Shown here: in pieces, positions 35,225 through 44,368 of the stretch | Layout: each line of letters starts with the position of its first letter | Numbering within the stretch: the stretch's first letter is position 1 | Source of the DNA: an uncultured Bacilli bacterium | Lineage (GTDB): Bacteria > Bacillota_I > Bacilli_A > RF39 > UBA660 | Direction of reading: 5' to 3' | Length of the DNA: 53,899 nucleotides | Assembly: GCA_910583685.1 (NCBI GenBank) | Contig: CAJTXY010000002.1 | Coordinates: 29,284-83,182 of the forward strand | Notes under the pieces: model-generated | Databases searched by the model: none | What the model was told of the DNA's origin: nothing | What the model saw: the letters and a program-made list of their open reading frames with translations, nothing else | Made by a program: the position numbers and the translations under genes

Positions 35225-35569
35225 ATGAAAAAAGCAATGGTTGTGAAAAAACAACAAGATTTTAATCAAATTATAAAGACGGGAAAATGTCTAAAAAACA
35301 AAAATTTTGTTATCTATTATCAATCAAATAATCTAGGGTATGACAAGTTTGGAATTTCTGTTGGAAAAAAAATTGGAAAAGCAGTAATAAGAAATAAGTA
35401 TAAAAGAAAAATTCGCTCGATAATTGATGAATATAAAAAAGTCTATCAAAATAGTAGAAATTATATTATAATATTAAGAAAGAACTGTCTAGAGATAACA
35501 CACCAAGAAATGAAAGAGAGTCTACTTCAATTAATGACAGTAGAAAAAGGAGCAAAAAATGAAAAATAA
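35225..35569 (+). CDS. rnpA: Ribonuclease P protein component
   Basis: 114 residues; protein subunit that helps the RNase P RNA bind pre-tRNA. Basic, with the signature FGISVGKKIGKAVIRNKYKRKIR (key part RNKYKRKIR). SD AAAGGGTGA. It overlaps yidC by 11 nt. The RNA subunit gene is not in this window. Confidence 0.95.
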   Translation: MKKAMVVKKQQDFNQIIKTGKCLKNKNFVIYYQSNNLGYDKFGISVGKKIGKAVIRNKYKRKIRSIIDEYKKVYQNSRNYIIILRKNCLEITHQEMKESLLQLMTVEKGAKNEK

Positions 35570-36494
35570 AAAGAACCAAAAAAAAATAATAATTCTTCTA
35601 CTTTTATTAATGCTAACAACTGGTTGTACTAAGACATTAGTAGATAAAAAAGGCAATCCTGTAAAAAATGAAACAACTGGACAAAATCTAACAGAAAATA
35701 TTTTATGTAGGCCAACAGATAAAGATACTATAAAAGCCTATGAAAAAAACAAAAAAAATATTGAGAAACTACCAGAATGTACTGAATTTAAGGCAAACAG
35801 CGGTAAATATGAAGGATTATGGACAAGTATATTTATTAAACCTCTAGCATTTATTTTACTTCTTCTTGGAAAAACACTTAGTAGTTATGCCCTATCTATC
35901 ATTATTATAAGTTTAATAATTCGTTTAGTTGCCTACCCTGTTACTAAAAAAACAGCAATGCAATCTGAAATACTAAAAAAGGCACAACCTGAGATTAACC
36001 GTATTCAGAAAAAATACGAAGGACGTCAAGACCAAGATTCTATGCTAAAACAAAACCAAGAATTGATGGCAGTATATCAAAAATATAATATATCTCCCCT
36101 ATCTGGTTGTCTTTTCTCAATGCTACAGCTTCCCCTATTCATTGCCTTTTTTGAAGCTGTACAAAGAACACCTGCTTTATTTGAAGATAAATTTTTAGGT
36201 CTTCAACTTGGAACAACTCCAATGATTGGAATATTTACTACCACTTGGTATGTGTATTTAATTTTAATGATTATTATCGCCCTATCGACTTATTTTTCAT
36301 TTAAAATGAATATGGCTGGAACCAGTGGCAATATAAATATGAATATGATGCCAACAATGATGAGTATTATGATTATTGTAATGGCCCTATTTATGCCATC
36401 TGCCCTAGGAATCTATTGGGTAACAACGAATGTCTTTACCATCTTCCAAAATATATTAGTAAAAAGGAGTAAAGAACAAAATGGAAAAGCATAA
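35559..36494 (+). CDS. yidC: Membrane protein insertase YidC (SpoIIIJ type)
   Basis: 311 residues; inserts proteins into the membrane with or beside Sec. Lipoprotein signal ending LTTGC (Cys near residue 23), an outside segment, then five helices. The conserved catalytic groove Arg lies in LIIRLVAYPVTKKT and the GCLFSMLQLPLFIAFFEAV helix follows. Bacillus SpoIIIJ also serves sporulation. It overlaps jag by 14 nt. A Met-rich stretch (MAGTSG...NMNMMPTMMSIMI) lies in the fourth helix region. Confidence 0.95.
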   Translation: MKNKKNQKKIIILLLLLMLTTGCTKTLVDKKGNPVKNETTGQNLTENILCRPTDKDTIKAYEKNKKNIEKLPECTEFKANSGKYEGLWTSIFIKPLAFILLLLGKTLSSYALSIIIISLIIRLVAYPVTKKTAMQSEILKKAQPEINRIQKKYEGRQDQDSMLKQNQELMAVYQKYNISPLSGCLFSMLQLPLFIAFFEAVQRTPALFEDKFLGLQLGTTPMIGIFTTTWYVYLILMIIIALSTYFSFKMNMAGTSGNINMNMMPTMMSIMIIVMALFMPSALGIYWVTTNVFTIFQNILVKRSKEQNGKA

Positions 36495-37092
36495 GTACTA
36501 TGGAAAAACAAAAGAAGAAGCAGTAAATAATGCAAAAATAGATTTACAAGAAGTGGAAGAAAATTTAATGATTATTGAAAAAGAAGAAGTAAAAGGTGGC
36601 CTTTTTAAAAGTAAGAAAGTAGAAATAGAAGTAATTGAAAAAAGAGAAGTAGTAAAGTTTTTAAAGGATTATATGATAACCTTACTAAAAGATCTAGGAT
36701 TTACAGCAAATCTAGAAGTAAAAACAAAAGAGAATGTTCCAAACTATATTATATACTCTGATAATGATGCCTTATTAATTGGAAAAAACGGGAAAAACTT
36801 AAGTGCTTTTTCAATCATTGTAAATCAAGCCTTAAAAAGAGAAATTAGTGTTCCATTCAAATTTATAATAGATGTAAGTGATTATAAAGAACATCATCAA
36901 AAACAATTAGAAATCCTAGCAAAGAAAATAGCAAGAGAAGTAGCAGATACTAAGGTAGAAGCAACACTAGATTCTATGAACTCATATGAGCGAAGAATTG
37001 TGCATAATGCCTTAACAAATAATAAAAAAGTATATACAGAAAGTGTAGGGGAAGAGCCTAATCGTGCAGTGGTAATTAAACCAAGAGATTAG
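36481..37092 (+). CDS. jag: RNA-binding protein Jag (KhpB/EloR)
   Basis: 203 residues; Jag_N domain (KYYGKTKEEAVNNA), KH domain with LIGKNGKNLSAF, and C-terminal R3H domain (YERRIVHNAL). Jag/EloR binds RNA and affects cell elongation. Directly coupled to yidC. The spacing between Jag_N and KH is short (about 20 residues). Confidence 0.93.
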   Translation: MEKHKYYGKTKEEAVNNAKIDLQEVEENLMIIEKEEVKGGLFKSKKVEIEVIEKREVVKFLKDYMITLLKDLGFTANLEVKTKENVPNYIIYSDNDALLIGKNGKNLSAFSIIVNQALKREISVPFKFIIDVSDYKEHHQKQLEILAKKIAREVADTKVEATLDSMNSYERRIVHNALTNNKKVYTESVGEEPNRAVVIKPRD

Positions 37093-37207
37093 ACTTTTCT
37101 TTTTTATTAAATTGTAATAATAATGGGCAGAAGTTTCATATTCTGATCCTAAGCTTTTTCCGATAGTCTGATAGATTAGATAAAGAATAATAATCAAAAA
37201 ATATTAT

Positions 37208-37236
37208 TTGCTATTTCTAAAAAACTGTATTATAAT
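37208..37236 (+). promoter_or_regulatory. Promoter of the sigma-like gene, copy A
   Basis: -35 TTGCTA (37208-37213), 17-nt spacer, -10 TATAAT (37231-37236). The downstream leader resembles that of copy B (39769-39797), so the promoter was duplicated with the gene. Confidence 0.7.
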
Positions 37237-37264
37237 ATACGCCAATGAGATGGGGGAAGAGTAT

Positions 37265-38434
37265 ATGGATGAAAATCAATTGTTGATGCTTTTTAAGATG
37301 GAACAAAAACGATATCCAACGCTTTCAATAGAAGAACAGAATGTATTGCTAGAAAAATATGGAGATGAAGAAGCTCATCAAAAATTAATAAATCATAATA
37401 TTGGTCTAGCGATGAAAATAGCCAATCAATACCAACCATATTGCAAAACAATGAGTTTTTTAGATTTAATACAAGAAAGTTGCCTAATTTTGATGAAAGC
37501 AATTGAAAATTATGATGAGAATAGGGAAACAAAATTATCTACTTTTATCGGGAAATCAATAAGTAGAGCACTCCAAAGAAAGATAGATGAACAGGATGAT
37601 ACGATTCGTGTTTCTGCAAAGATGAAGAAATCAAAACGAGAATATAATAAATATATTAGTGATTATAAAAAGACAACAGGACTATACCCAACTAGCCAAG
37701 AGATAAAAAAAGCAACTAAATTGAGTGATTATTATATGGAAGCAGTAGAAAAACAGTTGCCACTATTTGATACAGATTCATTGGACAGGGTATATTCTAG
37801 TAAGATCAAAAATAGAGAAATGGTATTAGGTGATACTATAGCAGCAGAAGATAAAATAACTTTGATTGATGAAGAAATAGATGAATTGTTCCTACTACAA
37901 GGACTTTCTGATTTTCTAACACCAAAAGATTATTATATTCTTTACTACAGAGTAATAAGTGAACAGAAAAAAGGTGTAAAAGAAATGGCCAAAGAAATAG
38001 GAGTTACCTATCAGCAAGTTTCGAAAAGGAAAAAACAGAGTCTAAAAAAAATAGCACCAGTACTACAAAAAATCAAAAGTGAGACAGCACAAAAGTATAG
38101 AATAAAAGATATTGATAGAAAGAAACTGATCCCTATTCCACCTAAATTACATTTGGCACTATATTACTTAAAGACAAATACAGATAAATTAACCTATCAT
38201 ATTATTTATACAAAATTATGTAATTCGGAAAATGATAACATTTTTTATTATCAAAGGCAATTTCCTGAGGAAAGGAAAGACAATATTATAGATATTTTAT
38301 GCTCTACAGCAACATTCTTTGAAGAATACTTTACTGATTCTATATTAGACAAAATATTTCACTCTCAAGGATTAACAATTGATCAAGCATATGAACTAAA
38401 TATTATGCCAGAAGAAAGCACACAAAAAAGGTAA
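37265..38434 (+). CDS. Sigma-70-like protein with unfamiliar C-terminal domain, copy A
   Basis: 389 residues. Region 2 is visible (HQKLINHNIGLAMKIANQY and FLDLIQESCLILMKAIENYD, then KLSTFIGKSISRAL), a region 3-like helix (GLYPTSQEIKKATKLSDYYM), and region 4 with an HTH (GVKEMAKEIGVTYQQVSKRKKQ). After it comes about 130 residues (from about 275) not found in ordinary sigma factors, with LALYYLKTNTDKLTYHIIYT and FYYQRQFPEER. SD GGGGGAAG precedes ATG 37265. The frame stays open for 38 codons beyond the TAA stop, and that stretch resembles the tail of copy B, so the protein may be a slightly truncated version. It sits between jag and mnmE, normally neighbours. Function unknown; promoter recognition is inferred. 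Confidence 0.75.
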   Translation: MDENQLLMLFKMEQKRYPTLSIEEQNVLLEKYGDEEAHQKLINHNIGLAMKIANQYQPYCKTMSFLDLIQESCLILMKAIENYDENRETKLSTFIGKSISRALQRKIDEQDDTIRVSAKMKKSKREYNKYISDYKKTTGLYPTSQEIKKATKLSDYYMEAVEKQLPLFDTDSLDRVYSSKIKNREMVLGDTIAAEDKITLIDEEIDELFLLQGLSDFLTPKDYYILYYRVISEQKKGVKEMAKEIGVTYQQVSKRKKQSLKKIAPVLQKIKSETAQKYRIKDIDRKKLIPIPPKLHLALYYLKTNTDKLTYHIIYTKLCNSENDNIFYYQRQFPEERKDNIIDILCSTATFFEEYFTDSILDKIFHSQGLTIDQAYELNIMPEESTQKR

Positions 38435-38551
38435 GGACAAGTCTGGAATAACAATTTATCCTTAGATGAAATAATAGAACAATTAACAAAAGAGGACTCA
38501 CAATCCAAATCATTTACATATCAAAAGTTACCTAATACTAAGCATAATTAA
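38435..38551 (+). other. In-frame tail after the stop of sigma-like copy A
   Basis: After TAA 38432-38434 the same frame continues for 38 codons to TAA 38549-38551. GQVWNNNLSLDEIIEQL here aligns with EQFRNLLVSEEILMQIL in copy B at the same position. This suggests the stop arose by mutation in an originally longer gene. Confidence 0.55.
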
Positions 38552-38575
38552 TACTTGATTTTAGTATTATTTTGA
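38550..38575 (+). terminator. Weak hairpin after sigma-like copy A
   Basis: AATACT / AGTATT stem (38550-38568) with a 7-nt loop followed by ATTTT. Short U tract; a weak terminator at best. Confidence 0.35.
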
Positions 38576-38640
38576 TATATTATTCTAACAGATGTAATGA
38601 CATAAAAAAGGAAAAGTTCCTGATAAAAATAAGAAAGTAG

Positions 38641-39396
38641 ATGATAAATATGAAAATCAAAACAATCAATGATTTAAAAAGTGCACAAGAAAGAATTTTA
38701 GTAGATTATCGCTTAACAAAAGTAAGTATAAAAACAAGAGAGGAAGAAGGCGAGATAAAAGACTATTTAGAAGAGTTAAAAATCTTAGAGAGCCAAAGAG
38801 ATAAACTAGTGTTTTTCAATAAATTAGAAGTAGGAAATGATGGGACTATATTTGAAGAAAAGTTAGAAAAGTCTACATATACTATAGAAACTTTAGAAGA
38901 ATTTATTAGATATGTGTTTTCCGTAAAATACTATAATAAGGACTATCAAAAAGACAAGCCAATGCAACTTACTTTTAGTAGTCTTGTAGAATATGATAAT
39001 AATGCAACAGAAACATTACAGGAAATGATAAAGTATGAAGACGAAAAACCAATAGTAAATTCTTATGGTATAGAACTTTACTCTAATCCTAAAAATAGAT
39101 ATTCTTTTGTTGATTCAAACTTATTAAAAAAATGTGTTTTTGAACCCTCTATGTTTTCTCTAAAACTACAATTAGCTAGCTATGAAATGAAAGACGTAGA
39201 AGTACGAAATCAAACAGTAATACTACACAATAGTTCAAACTTTTTACCAATTGATATTAGTTCATTAAGTATGAGAGAACAAAATGCCTTCTTTGGAGAA
39301 AAAGCACAAAGAATACTAGGAGTAACACTAGATGAAGCATTATTAAAAAAAGTACCAGAAGACGAAGCAATAAAGAAGAAACCATATATGAAATAA
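38641..39396 (+). CDS. Hypothetical cytoplasmic protein, partner of the sigma-like gene
   Basis: 251 residues, family not recognised. Charged, no membrane helix or signal. It is helical at the N-terminus (KSAQERILVDYRLTKVS, EEEGEIKDYLEELKILE), mixed in the middle, and ends with a segment ILGVTLDEALLKKVPEDEA that recurs as a remnant at 41001-41057. The recurrence beside the decayed second sigma-like gene shows that the two genes form a duplicated pair. The start may be ATG 38641 or ATG 38650; the SD is weak. Possible regulator of the sigma-like protein, by position only. Confidence 0.65.
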   Translation: MINMKIKTINDLKSAQERILVDYRLTKVSIKTREEEGEIKDYLEELKILESQRDKLVFFNKLEVGNDGTIFEEKLEKSTYTIETLEEFIRYVFSVKYYNKDYQKDKPMQLTFSSLVEYDNNATETLQEMIKYEDEKPIVNSYGIELYSNPKNRYSFVDSNLLKKCVFEPSMFSLKLQLASYEMKDVEVRNQTVILHNSSNFLPIDISSLSMREQNAFFGEKAQRILGVTLDEALLKKVPEDEAIKKKPYMK

Positions 39397-39768
39397 AAAG
39401 AATAGAGGTTAATACCTATTAAGTACTTGCTAAATAAAAAGATAAATGAATTTGAATGCTTAAGTCGATACTGTACAGAAGACAAGTATCTTAATTTCTT
39501 TTGAACATTTATTGTTATAACAATGAATGTATTTTTTATTATGCTCCTATCTCAGAACATAATAAAATCATTCGCCACCTAGGTGAAAGATGAAAAAGCG
39601 ATAGCATTAAGAGAAAAATAAATTCTGCCCTGATTTTAGATTTTGGTTAGCAGACCATTTTCTGTCATATCAAAGAATGACTTATTTTATGAGACGAAGA
39701 AACAGAGCTCATATCAAGGTATTATAATCACATATTTATCATTTTATTATAGAAAAATAGTAAAAAGC
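39397..39768. other. Gene-free stretch between the two sigma-like cassettes
   Basis: About 370 bp without a credible reading frame. It holds a 10-bp inverted repeat TTTTATTATG / CATAATAAAA (39534-39543, 39558-39567) with a 14-nt loop and no T-run, and a small CACCTAGGTG palindrome near 39576. Stop codons are dense in all frames; probably decayed sequence. Confidence 0.5.
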
Positions 39769-39797
39769 TTGCCTTTTTTCAATTAATATGCTATAAT
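39769..39797 (+). promoter_or_regulatory. Promoter of sigma-like copy B
   Basis: -35 TTGCCT (39769-39774), 17-nt spacer, extended -10 TGCTATAAT (TATAAT at 39792-39797). Well preserved although the gene is broken. Confidence 0.7.
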
Positions 39798-39828
39798 ATG
39801 CGGGAATTAAATGAAGGGGGAAATAGAA

Positions 39829-40913
39829 ATGGATGAACAAGCAATAACAAATCTTTTTATGAATGAGATATATCAATACCCTGTACTTTCAATAGTAAAA
39901 ACAAATCAGTTATTAAAAGACTACAAAGAAAATGGAAGTGAAGAAGCTTATCAAAAGTTAATAATACATAATCTTGGTTTAGCAAAGACAGTTGCAAAAA
40001 AATATCAATCACAATGTCAAACAATGAATTATTTAGATTTAGTACAAGAAAGTGTTCTTATTATGATGAAAGCTATTAGACTCTATGATATGAATAGCGA
40101 AGCAAAATTGTCGACTTATATAACAAGATCATTAAAAAAAACACTTCCAGTTAAGATATACAAGTATGATCCTAATATTAAAGTTCCATATCAGGTAAAG
40201 ATTGCAGAAAGAAAATATAATAATTATGTTAAACAATATCAAAAAGAAACAGGAAGAATACCTTCCAGACAAGAAATTCAGCAAGAAACTAAATTGAGTG
40301 ATTACTATATGAAAGCAGTAGAGGAACTATCGCAAGTAAAACCAAAGTCATTGGATGAGACTTGTGTGGACAAAAACAAAACAAGATTTTAAAAAAAATC
40401 AAACCAGGAATCAGGAGCATTCAACAAAAAACATTAAAAAAATATGATTTAAAAGACCTTGATACAAGGGAATTGGTTCCATTAGAACCAAAATTAAGAT
40501 TTGCTCTATATTATTTAAAGTATAATATGAATCAAATACCATATCATATTATATACACAAAATTATGCGATCCAGATAAGGATAATTTTGTTTATTATCA
40601 AAAACAGTTTCCACAAGAAAAACGGGAAAAATTAGAGGAAATTATGGAGAACATACCAAACTTTATGCAAATCTTTTTAAATGAGGACAAAATCGAAAAA
40701 ATATATAATCTTTGTGGTCAAGGTATAAAACCAAAGAAAATTTTAAATTTAAATATAGCACCAAATGAGAATAGTAAGGAATATCAAGAAAATGAACAAT
40801 TCCGTAATCTGTTAGTATCAGAAGAGATACTAATGCAAATTTTAGAACCAACAGAATCAATAAATATGGAGAATAAAATAGACGATCAAACAAAAAAATT
40901 GACTAAAAAATGA
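39829..40913 (+). pseudogene. Sigma-70-like copy B: region 4 deleted and frameshifted
   Basis: The first frame (39829-40392) matches copy A through regions 2 and 3 (MDEQAITNLFMNE, YLDLVQESVLIMMKAI, KLSDYYMKAVEE) and ends soon after KSLDET. The second frame (from about 40362 to 40913) resumes at ILKKIKPGIRSIQQ, equivalent to LKKIAPVLQKIK of copy A, and continues through the C-terminal domain (LRFALYYLKYNMNQIPYHIIYTKLC). Between the two points copy A has about 75 residues holding the region 4 HTH, which are missing here. The frame changes at the A-rich junction near 40385. SD AAGGGGGAA supports ATG 39829. As written it cannot make a full sigma factor; two separate proteins remain formally possible. 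Confidence 0.75.
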
Positions 40914-40989
40914 TAATAGAATAGATTATATAACTTCAGGATTGATACAAAATAAAAAGAATAATAAAGTTTTATTTAGAAAGAATCAA

Positions 40990-41060
40990 AAATCTTTTTT
41001 GTAAAAGAAGTAGAAAATATATTAGGAGTAACACTAGAGGGTTATCTATTAACAAAATAT
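40990..41060 (+). pseudogene. Remnant of a second copy of the 251-residue partner gene
   Basis: In the frame starting at GTA 41001 the translation VKEVENILGVTLEGYLLTK parallels ARILGVTLDEALLKK-type sequence near the end of the gene at 38641-39396 (there AQRILGVTLDEALLKK). A short upstream match (AATCTTTTTT against AATGCCTTCTTTG) is offset by 2 nt. The rest of the copy is gone. Confidence 0.55.
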
Positions 41061-41091
41061 AGGAATTTCTCTTCTTTTTTTTTATCTTTTA

Positions 41092-41100
41092 TGATAGAAT
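41092..41100 (+). promoter_or_regulatory. Extended -10 element upstream of mnmE
   Basis: TGATAGAAT (TG-n-TAGAAT), 26 nt before the mnmE ATG. No convincing -35 is seen in the preceding T-rich stretch. Confidence 0.45.
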
Positions 41101-41126
41101 AGCCCTAGAATTTGCAAGGGAAGTGA

Positions 41127-42488
41127 ATGTTTATGAAAGATACTATCGCAGCCATTTCAACAGCACTAGGAAAAGGGGCAATCTCAATTGTGAGAGTAAG
41201 TGGAGAAGAGGCAATTAAAATCGTCAATGAAATATTTACAGGAAAAAATTTAAAGGAAGTAGATTCCCATACTATTCATTATGGTTTTATCAAAGAGAAA
41301 GAAGAGTTAATGGATGAAGTATTAGTAACAGTAATGAAAGCTCCCAAAACATTTACAACAGAGGATATTGTAGAAATTAACTGTCATGGTGGAATAATCG
41401 CAACAAATCGAGTGCTAGAAACCATCCTAAATCACGGTGCAAGACTAGCAGAAGCAGGAGAATTTACCAAAAGAGCCTTTTTAAATGGAAGAATCGATTT
41501 AACACAAGCAGAAGCAATAATGGATTTAATTGAAAGTAAAAGCGATAATGCAAGACGACAAGCTTTAGAACAATTAAGTGGTCGTATATCAAACTATATT
41601 GAAACTCTAAGAGAAAAAATTAAAGACCTCCTCGCAAGTATCGAAGTAAACATTGACTATCCAGAATACTATGATATTGAAATTGTAACAATAGATAAAA
41701 TAAAAAAAGTAACCCAAGAATTACAAATAGAACTTGAAAGGTTATTGAAAGATGCCAAAAATGGAGAAATTATCAAAGAGGGAATTAAAACCGTAATTAT
41801 CGGACGCCCAAATGTAGGAAAAAGTAGTATATTAAACAGTCTCTTAGAACAAGAAAAAGCAATTGTAACAGATATCGAAGGAACAACGCGTGATATTGTG
41901 GAAGGAAGTATCAGTTTTGAAGGAGTCCATCTTAATATGATTGATACAGCAGGAATCCGTGAAACAGAAGATAAAATCGAAAAAATAGGAGTAGAGAAAA
42001 GCCTTTCATTAATTGATACGGCAAGTCTTATTCTATTAGTATTAAATAGTGGAGAAGACCTAACAGAACAAGATAGAGAACTACTGGACAAAATTGATAA
42101 AGAAAAGACAATCGTTGTTTTAAATAAAAACGACTTAGACAGTAAACTAAAAATAGAAGATTTCAAAACATATCAAGTAGTAAGTACCAATACCAAGGAC
42201 TTAAATGGAATAGAAAGTCTAAAAGCAAAAATTAAAGAGTTATTCAACTTAGAAAAGATAGAAAGTACAGATACAACTTACTTAAGTAATGCAAGACAGA
42301 TATCACTCATCAAACAAGCCCAAAAGGAAGTAAGTGATGTAATAAAGGCAATAGATAATAGCCTACCAATTGATATGGTAGCAATTGACTTAAAAAATGC
42401 TTTTAATCTACTTGGAGAAGTAATAGGAGAAGAATATAGTGAAGAAATCATCGATCATTTATTTGCAAACTTCTGTGTCGGAAAATAA
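41127..42488 (+). CDS. mnmE: tRNA modification GTPase MnmE
   Basis: 453 residues; with MnmG it installs cmnm5U34 in tRNA. N-terminal tetrahydrofolate-binding domain (TIAAISTALGKGAISIVRVSG), helical domain, inserted G domain with GRPNVGKSS (G1), DTAG (G3) and NKND (G4), and the C-terminal active Cys in NFCVGK. AAGGG lies 6 nt before ATG 41127; ATG 41133 is also possible. Confidence 0.97.
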   Translation: MFMKDTIAAISTALGKGAISIVRVSGEEAIKIVNEIFTGKNLKEVDSHTIHYGFIKEKEELMDEVLVTVMKAPKTFTTEDIVEINCHGGIIATNRVLETILNHGARLAEAGEFTKRAFLNGRIDLTQAEAIMDLIESKSDNARRQALEQLSGRISNYIETLREKIKDLLASIEVNIDYPEYYDIEIVTIDKIKKVTQELQIELERLLKDAKNGEIIKEGIKTVIIGRPNVGKSSILNSLLEQEKAIVTDIEGTTRDIVEGSISFEGVHLNMIDTAGIRETEDKIEKIGVEKSLSLIDTASLILLVLNSGEDLTEQDRELLDKIDKEKTIVVLNKNDLDSKLKIEDFKTYQVVSTNTKDLNGIESLKAKIKELFNLEKIESTDTTYLSNARQISLIKQAQKEVSDVIKAIDNSLPIDMVAIDLKNAFNLLGEVIGEEYSEEIIDHLFANFCVGK

Positions 42489-42505
42489 AAGAAAGAAGGA
42501 ATAAT

Positions 42506-44368
42506 ATGAAGTATGAAGTAATAGTTGTTGGGGGAGGACACGCTGGTTGTGAAGCAGCCCTTGCAGCAGCAAGAAAAAATCATTCTACTTTATTAATAAC
42601 AGGAAATATAAAAAATATTGCAGATATGCCTTGTAATCCTTCCATTGGAGGGCCTGCCAAAGGAATTGTCGTACGTGAAATTGATGCCTTAGGCGGAGAA
42701 ATGGGAAGAAATGCAGATAAAGGTGCCTTACAGATGAAAATGTTAAATACCAAAAAAGGACCTGCAGTCCAAGCACTTCGTGCCCAAGAAGATAAAATCA
42801 TCTATCCTAAGGAAATGTTAAAAACACTAAATGCTCAAGAAAACCTAGAGATAAAAGAATCTCTTGTAGAAGATTTAATCGTAGAAAATAAAAAAATCAG
42901 AGGAATTATTCTAGAAGATGGAACGAAGATATTATCTGATGCCGTAATATTAACAACAGGAACCTACCTAAAAAGCAGTATTTTAGTAGGAGAGCATAAA
43001 AAAAGCGAAGGACCTCATGGGGAGAGGCCAAGTAGGTTTTTAAGTGATACTTTAAAAAAGTTAGGATTTAGAATATTGAGATTAAAAACAGGAACACCTC
43101 CAAGAATTGAAAAAGCTTCTATTGATTTTACAAAAACATCTCTAGAAGCAGGAGATGAAATACCACATACATTTTCTTTTGAGAATAAAATATACTATGA
43201 CGTAGAAAAGCAGGAACCCTGTCATTTAATCTATACGAATGAACAAACCCATAAAATTATCAACGATAATTTAGAAAAATCGAGTATGTATGGAGGTTAT
43301 GTAGAAGGAATAGGACCAAGATATTGTCCATCTATCGAAGACAAAGTAGTTCGTTTTAAAGATAAAGAGCGTCATCAATTATTTCTAGAACCAGAAAGTA
43401 AGTACTATGATGATATCTATATTCAAGGTTTCTCAACCAGTATGCCATATGAAATCCAAGAGAAGATGGTACATAGTCTTCCAGGTCTTGAAAACGCAAA
43501 AATTAAATGCTATGCCTATGCTATTGAATATGATGCAATAGACTCAAGACAATTAAAACAAAGTTTAGAGACAAAGCTTGTAGAAAATCTTTTTACAGCA
43601 GGACAAATTAATGGGACCAGTGGCTATGAAGAAGCAGCAGGGCAAGGATTAATTGCGGGAATTAATGCTTCCTTAAAATTAGAAGGAAAAGAACCATTAA
43701 TCTTAAAAAGAAATGAGGCATATATTGGGGTTTTAATTGATGATTTAGTAACCAAGGGGGTAAAAGACCCTTATAGGCTTTTAACATCCCGTGCAGAATA
43801 TCGTCTTTTATTAAGACACGATAATGCAGACCTACGCTTGAGATCTTATGGTTATCAAGTTGGTTTAGTAAAGGAAGAAATATACCAAAAATTTATAATG
43901 AAAAAAGATAATATTAAAAAGCTAAAAGACCTTTTACAATCAGAGAAAATAACCCCTAAAAAAGAAATAAATGAATATCTAAAAGAAATTAATACTGCAG
44001 AATTAAAAGATGGAATTACATTATATAACTTATTAAAAAGACCAGAAGTAAACATAGAACATATCAAACATTTTATAGAAATTCCATATGATAATGAGGT
44101 TTGTACTCAATTAGAAATTACTTCTTGTTATGAAGGGTATATTGAAAAAGCAGAAAAAGAAGCCGAAAAAATGTTATCTTTGGAAAATAAAAAACTTCCT
44201 TCAGATTTAAACTACGAAAAAATTCCAAATCTTGCCTCTGAAGCTCGGCAAAAATTAATGGAAATCCGTCCAACTTCGCTTGGACAAGCGTCGAGAATTA
44301 GTGGAGTAAATCCTGCTGATATTTCCATTCTAATGATTTATTTAAGAAAGAGAGAAAAGAATGACTAA
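42506..44368 (+). CDS. mnmG: tRNA uridine-5-carboxymethylaminomethyl modification enzyme MnmG
   Basis: 620 residues; FAD partner of MnmE. FAD-binding VVGGGHAGCEAALAAARK, GidA signatures CNPSIGGPAKGIVVREIDALGG (key part PSIGGPAKG) and GQINGTSGYEEAAGQG, C-terminal helical domain ending SGVNPADISILMIYL. It overlaps rsmG by 8 nt. Confidence 0.97.
   Translation: MKYEVIVVGGGHAGCEAALAAARKNHSTLLITGNIKNIADMPCNPSIGGPAKGIVVREIDALGGEMGRNADKGALQMKMLNTKKGPAVQALRAQEDKIIYPKEMLKTLNAQENLEIKESLVEDLIVENKKIRGIILEDGTKILSDAVILTTGTYLKSSILVGEHKKSEGPHGERPSRFLSDTLKKLGFRILRLKTGTPPRIEKASIDFTKTSLEAGDEIPHTFSFENKIYYDVEKQEPCHLIYTNEQTHKIINDNLEKSSMYGGYVEGIGPRYCPSIEDKVVRFKDKERHQLFLEPESKYYDDIYIQGFSTSMPYEIQEKMVHSLPGLENAKIKCYAYAIEYDAIDSRQLKQSLETKLVENLFTAGQINGTSGYEEAAGQGLIAGINASLKLEGKEPLILKRNEAYIGVLIDDLVTKGVKDPYRLLTSRAEYRLLLRHDNADLRLRSYGYQVGLVKEEIYQKFIMKKDNIKKLKDLLQSEKITPKKEINEYLKEINTAELKDGITLYNLLKRPEVNIEHIKHFIEIPYDNEVCTQLEITSCYEGYIEKAEKEAEKMLSLENKKLPSDLNYEKIPNLASEARQKLMEIRPTSLGQASRISGVNPADISILMIYLRKREKND

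Noticed and set aside
35597..35640. Reading the yidC N-terminus as a separate lipoprotein
   Set aside because: The lipobox Cys belongs to the YidC signal peptide, and the frame continues into the insertase domain.
39534..39567. 10-bp inverted repeat as a terminator or insertion-sequence end
   Set aside because: There is no T-run on either strand, no target duplication and no transposase frame nearby.
41669..42166. 165-codon antisense frame within mnmE
   Set aside because: Shadow of the conserved G-domain coding sequence; no SD and no recognisable protein.
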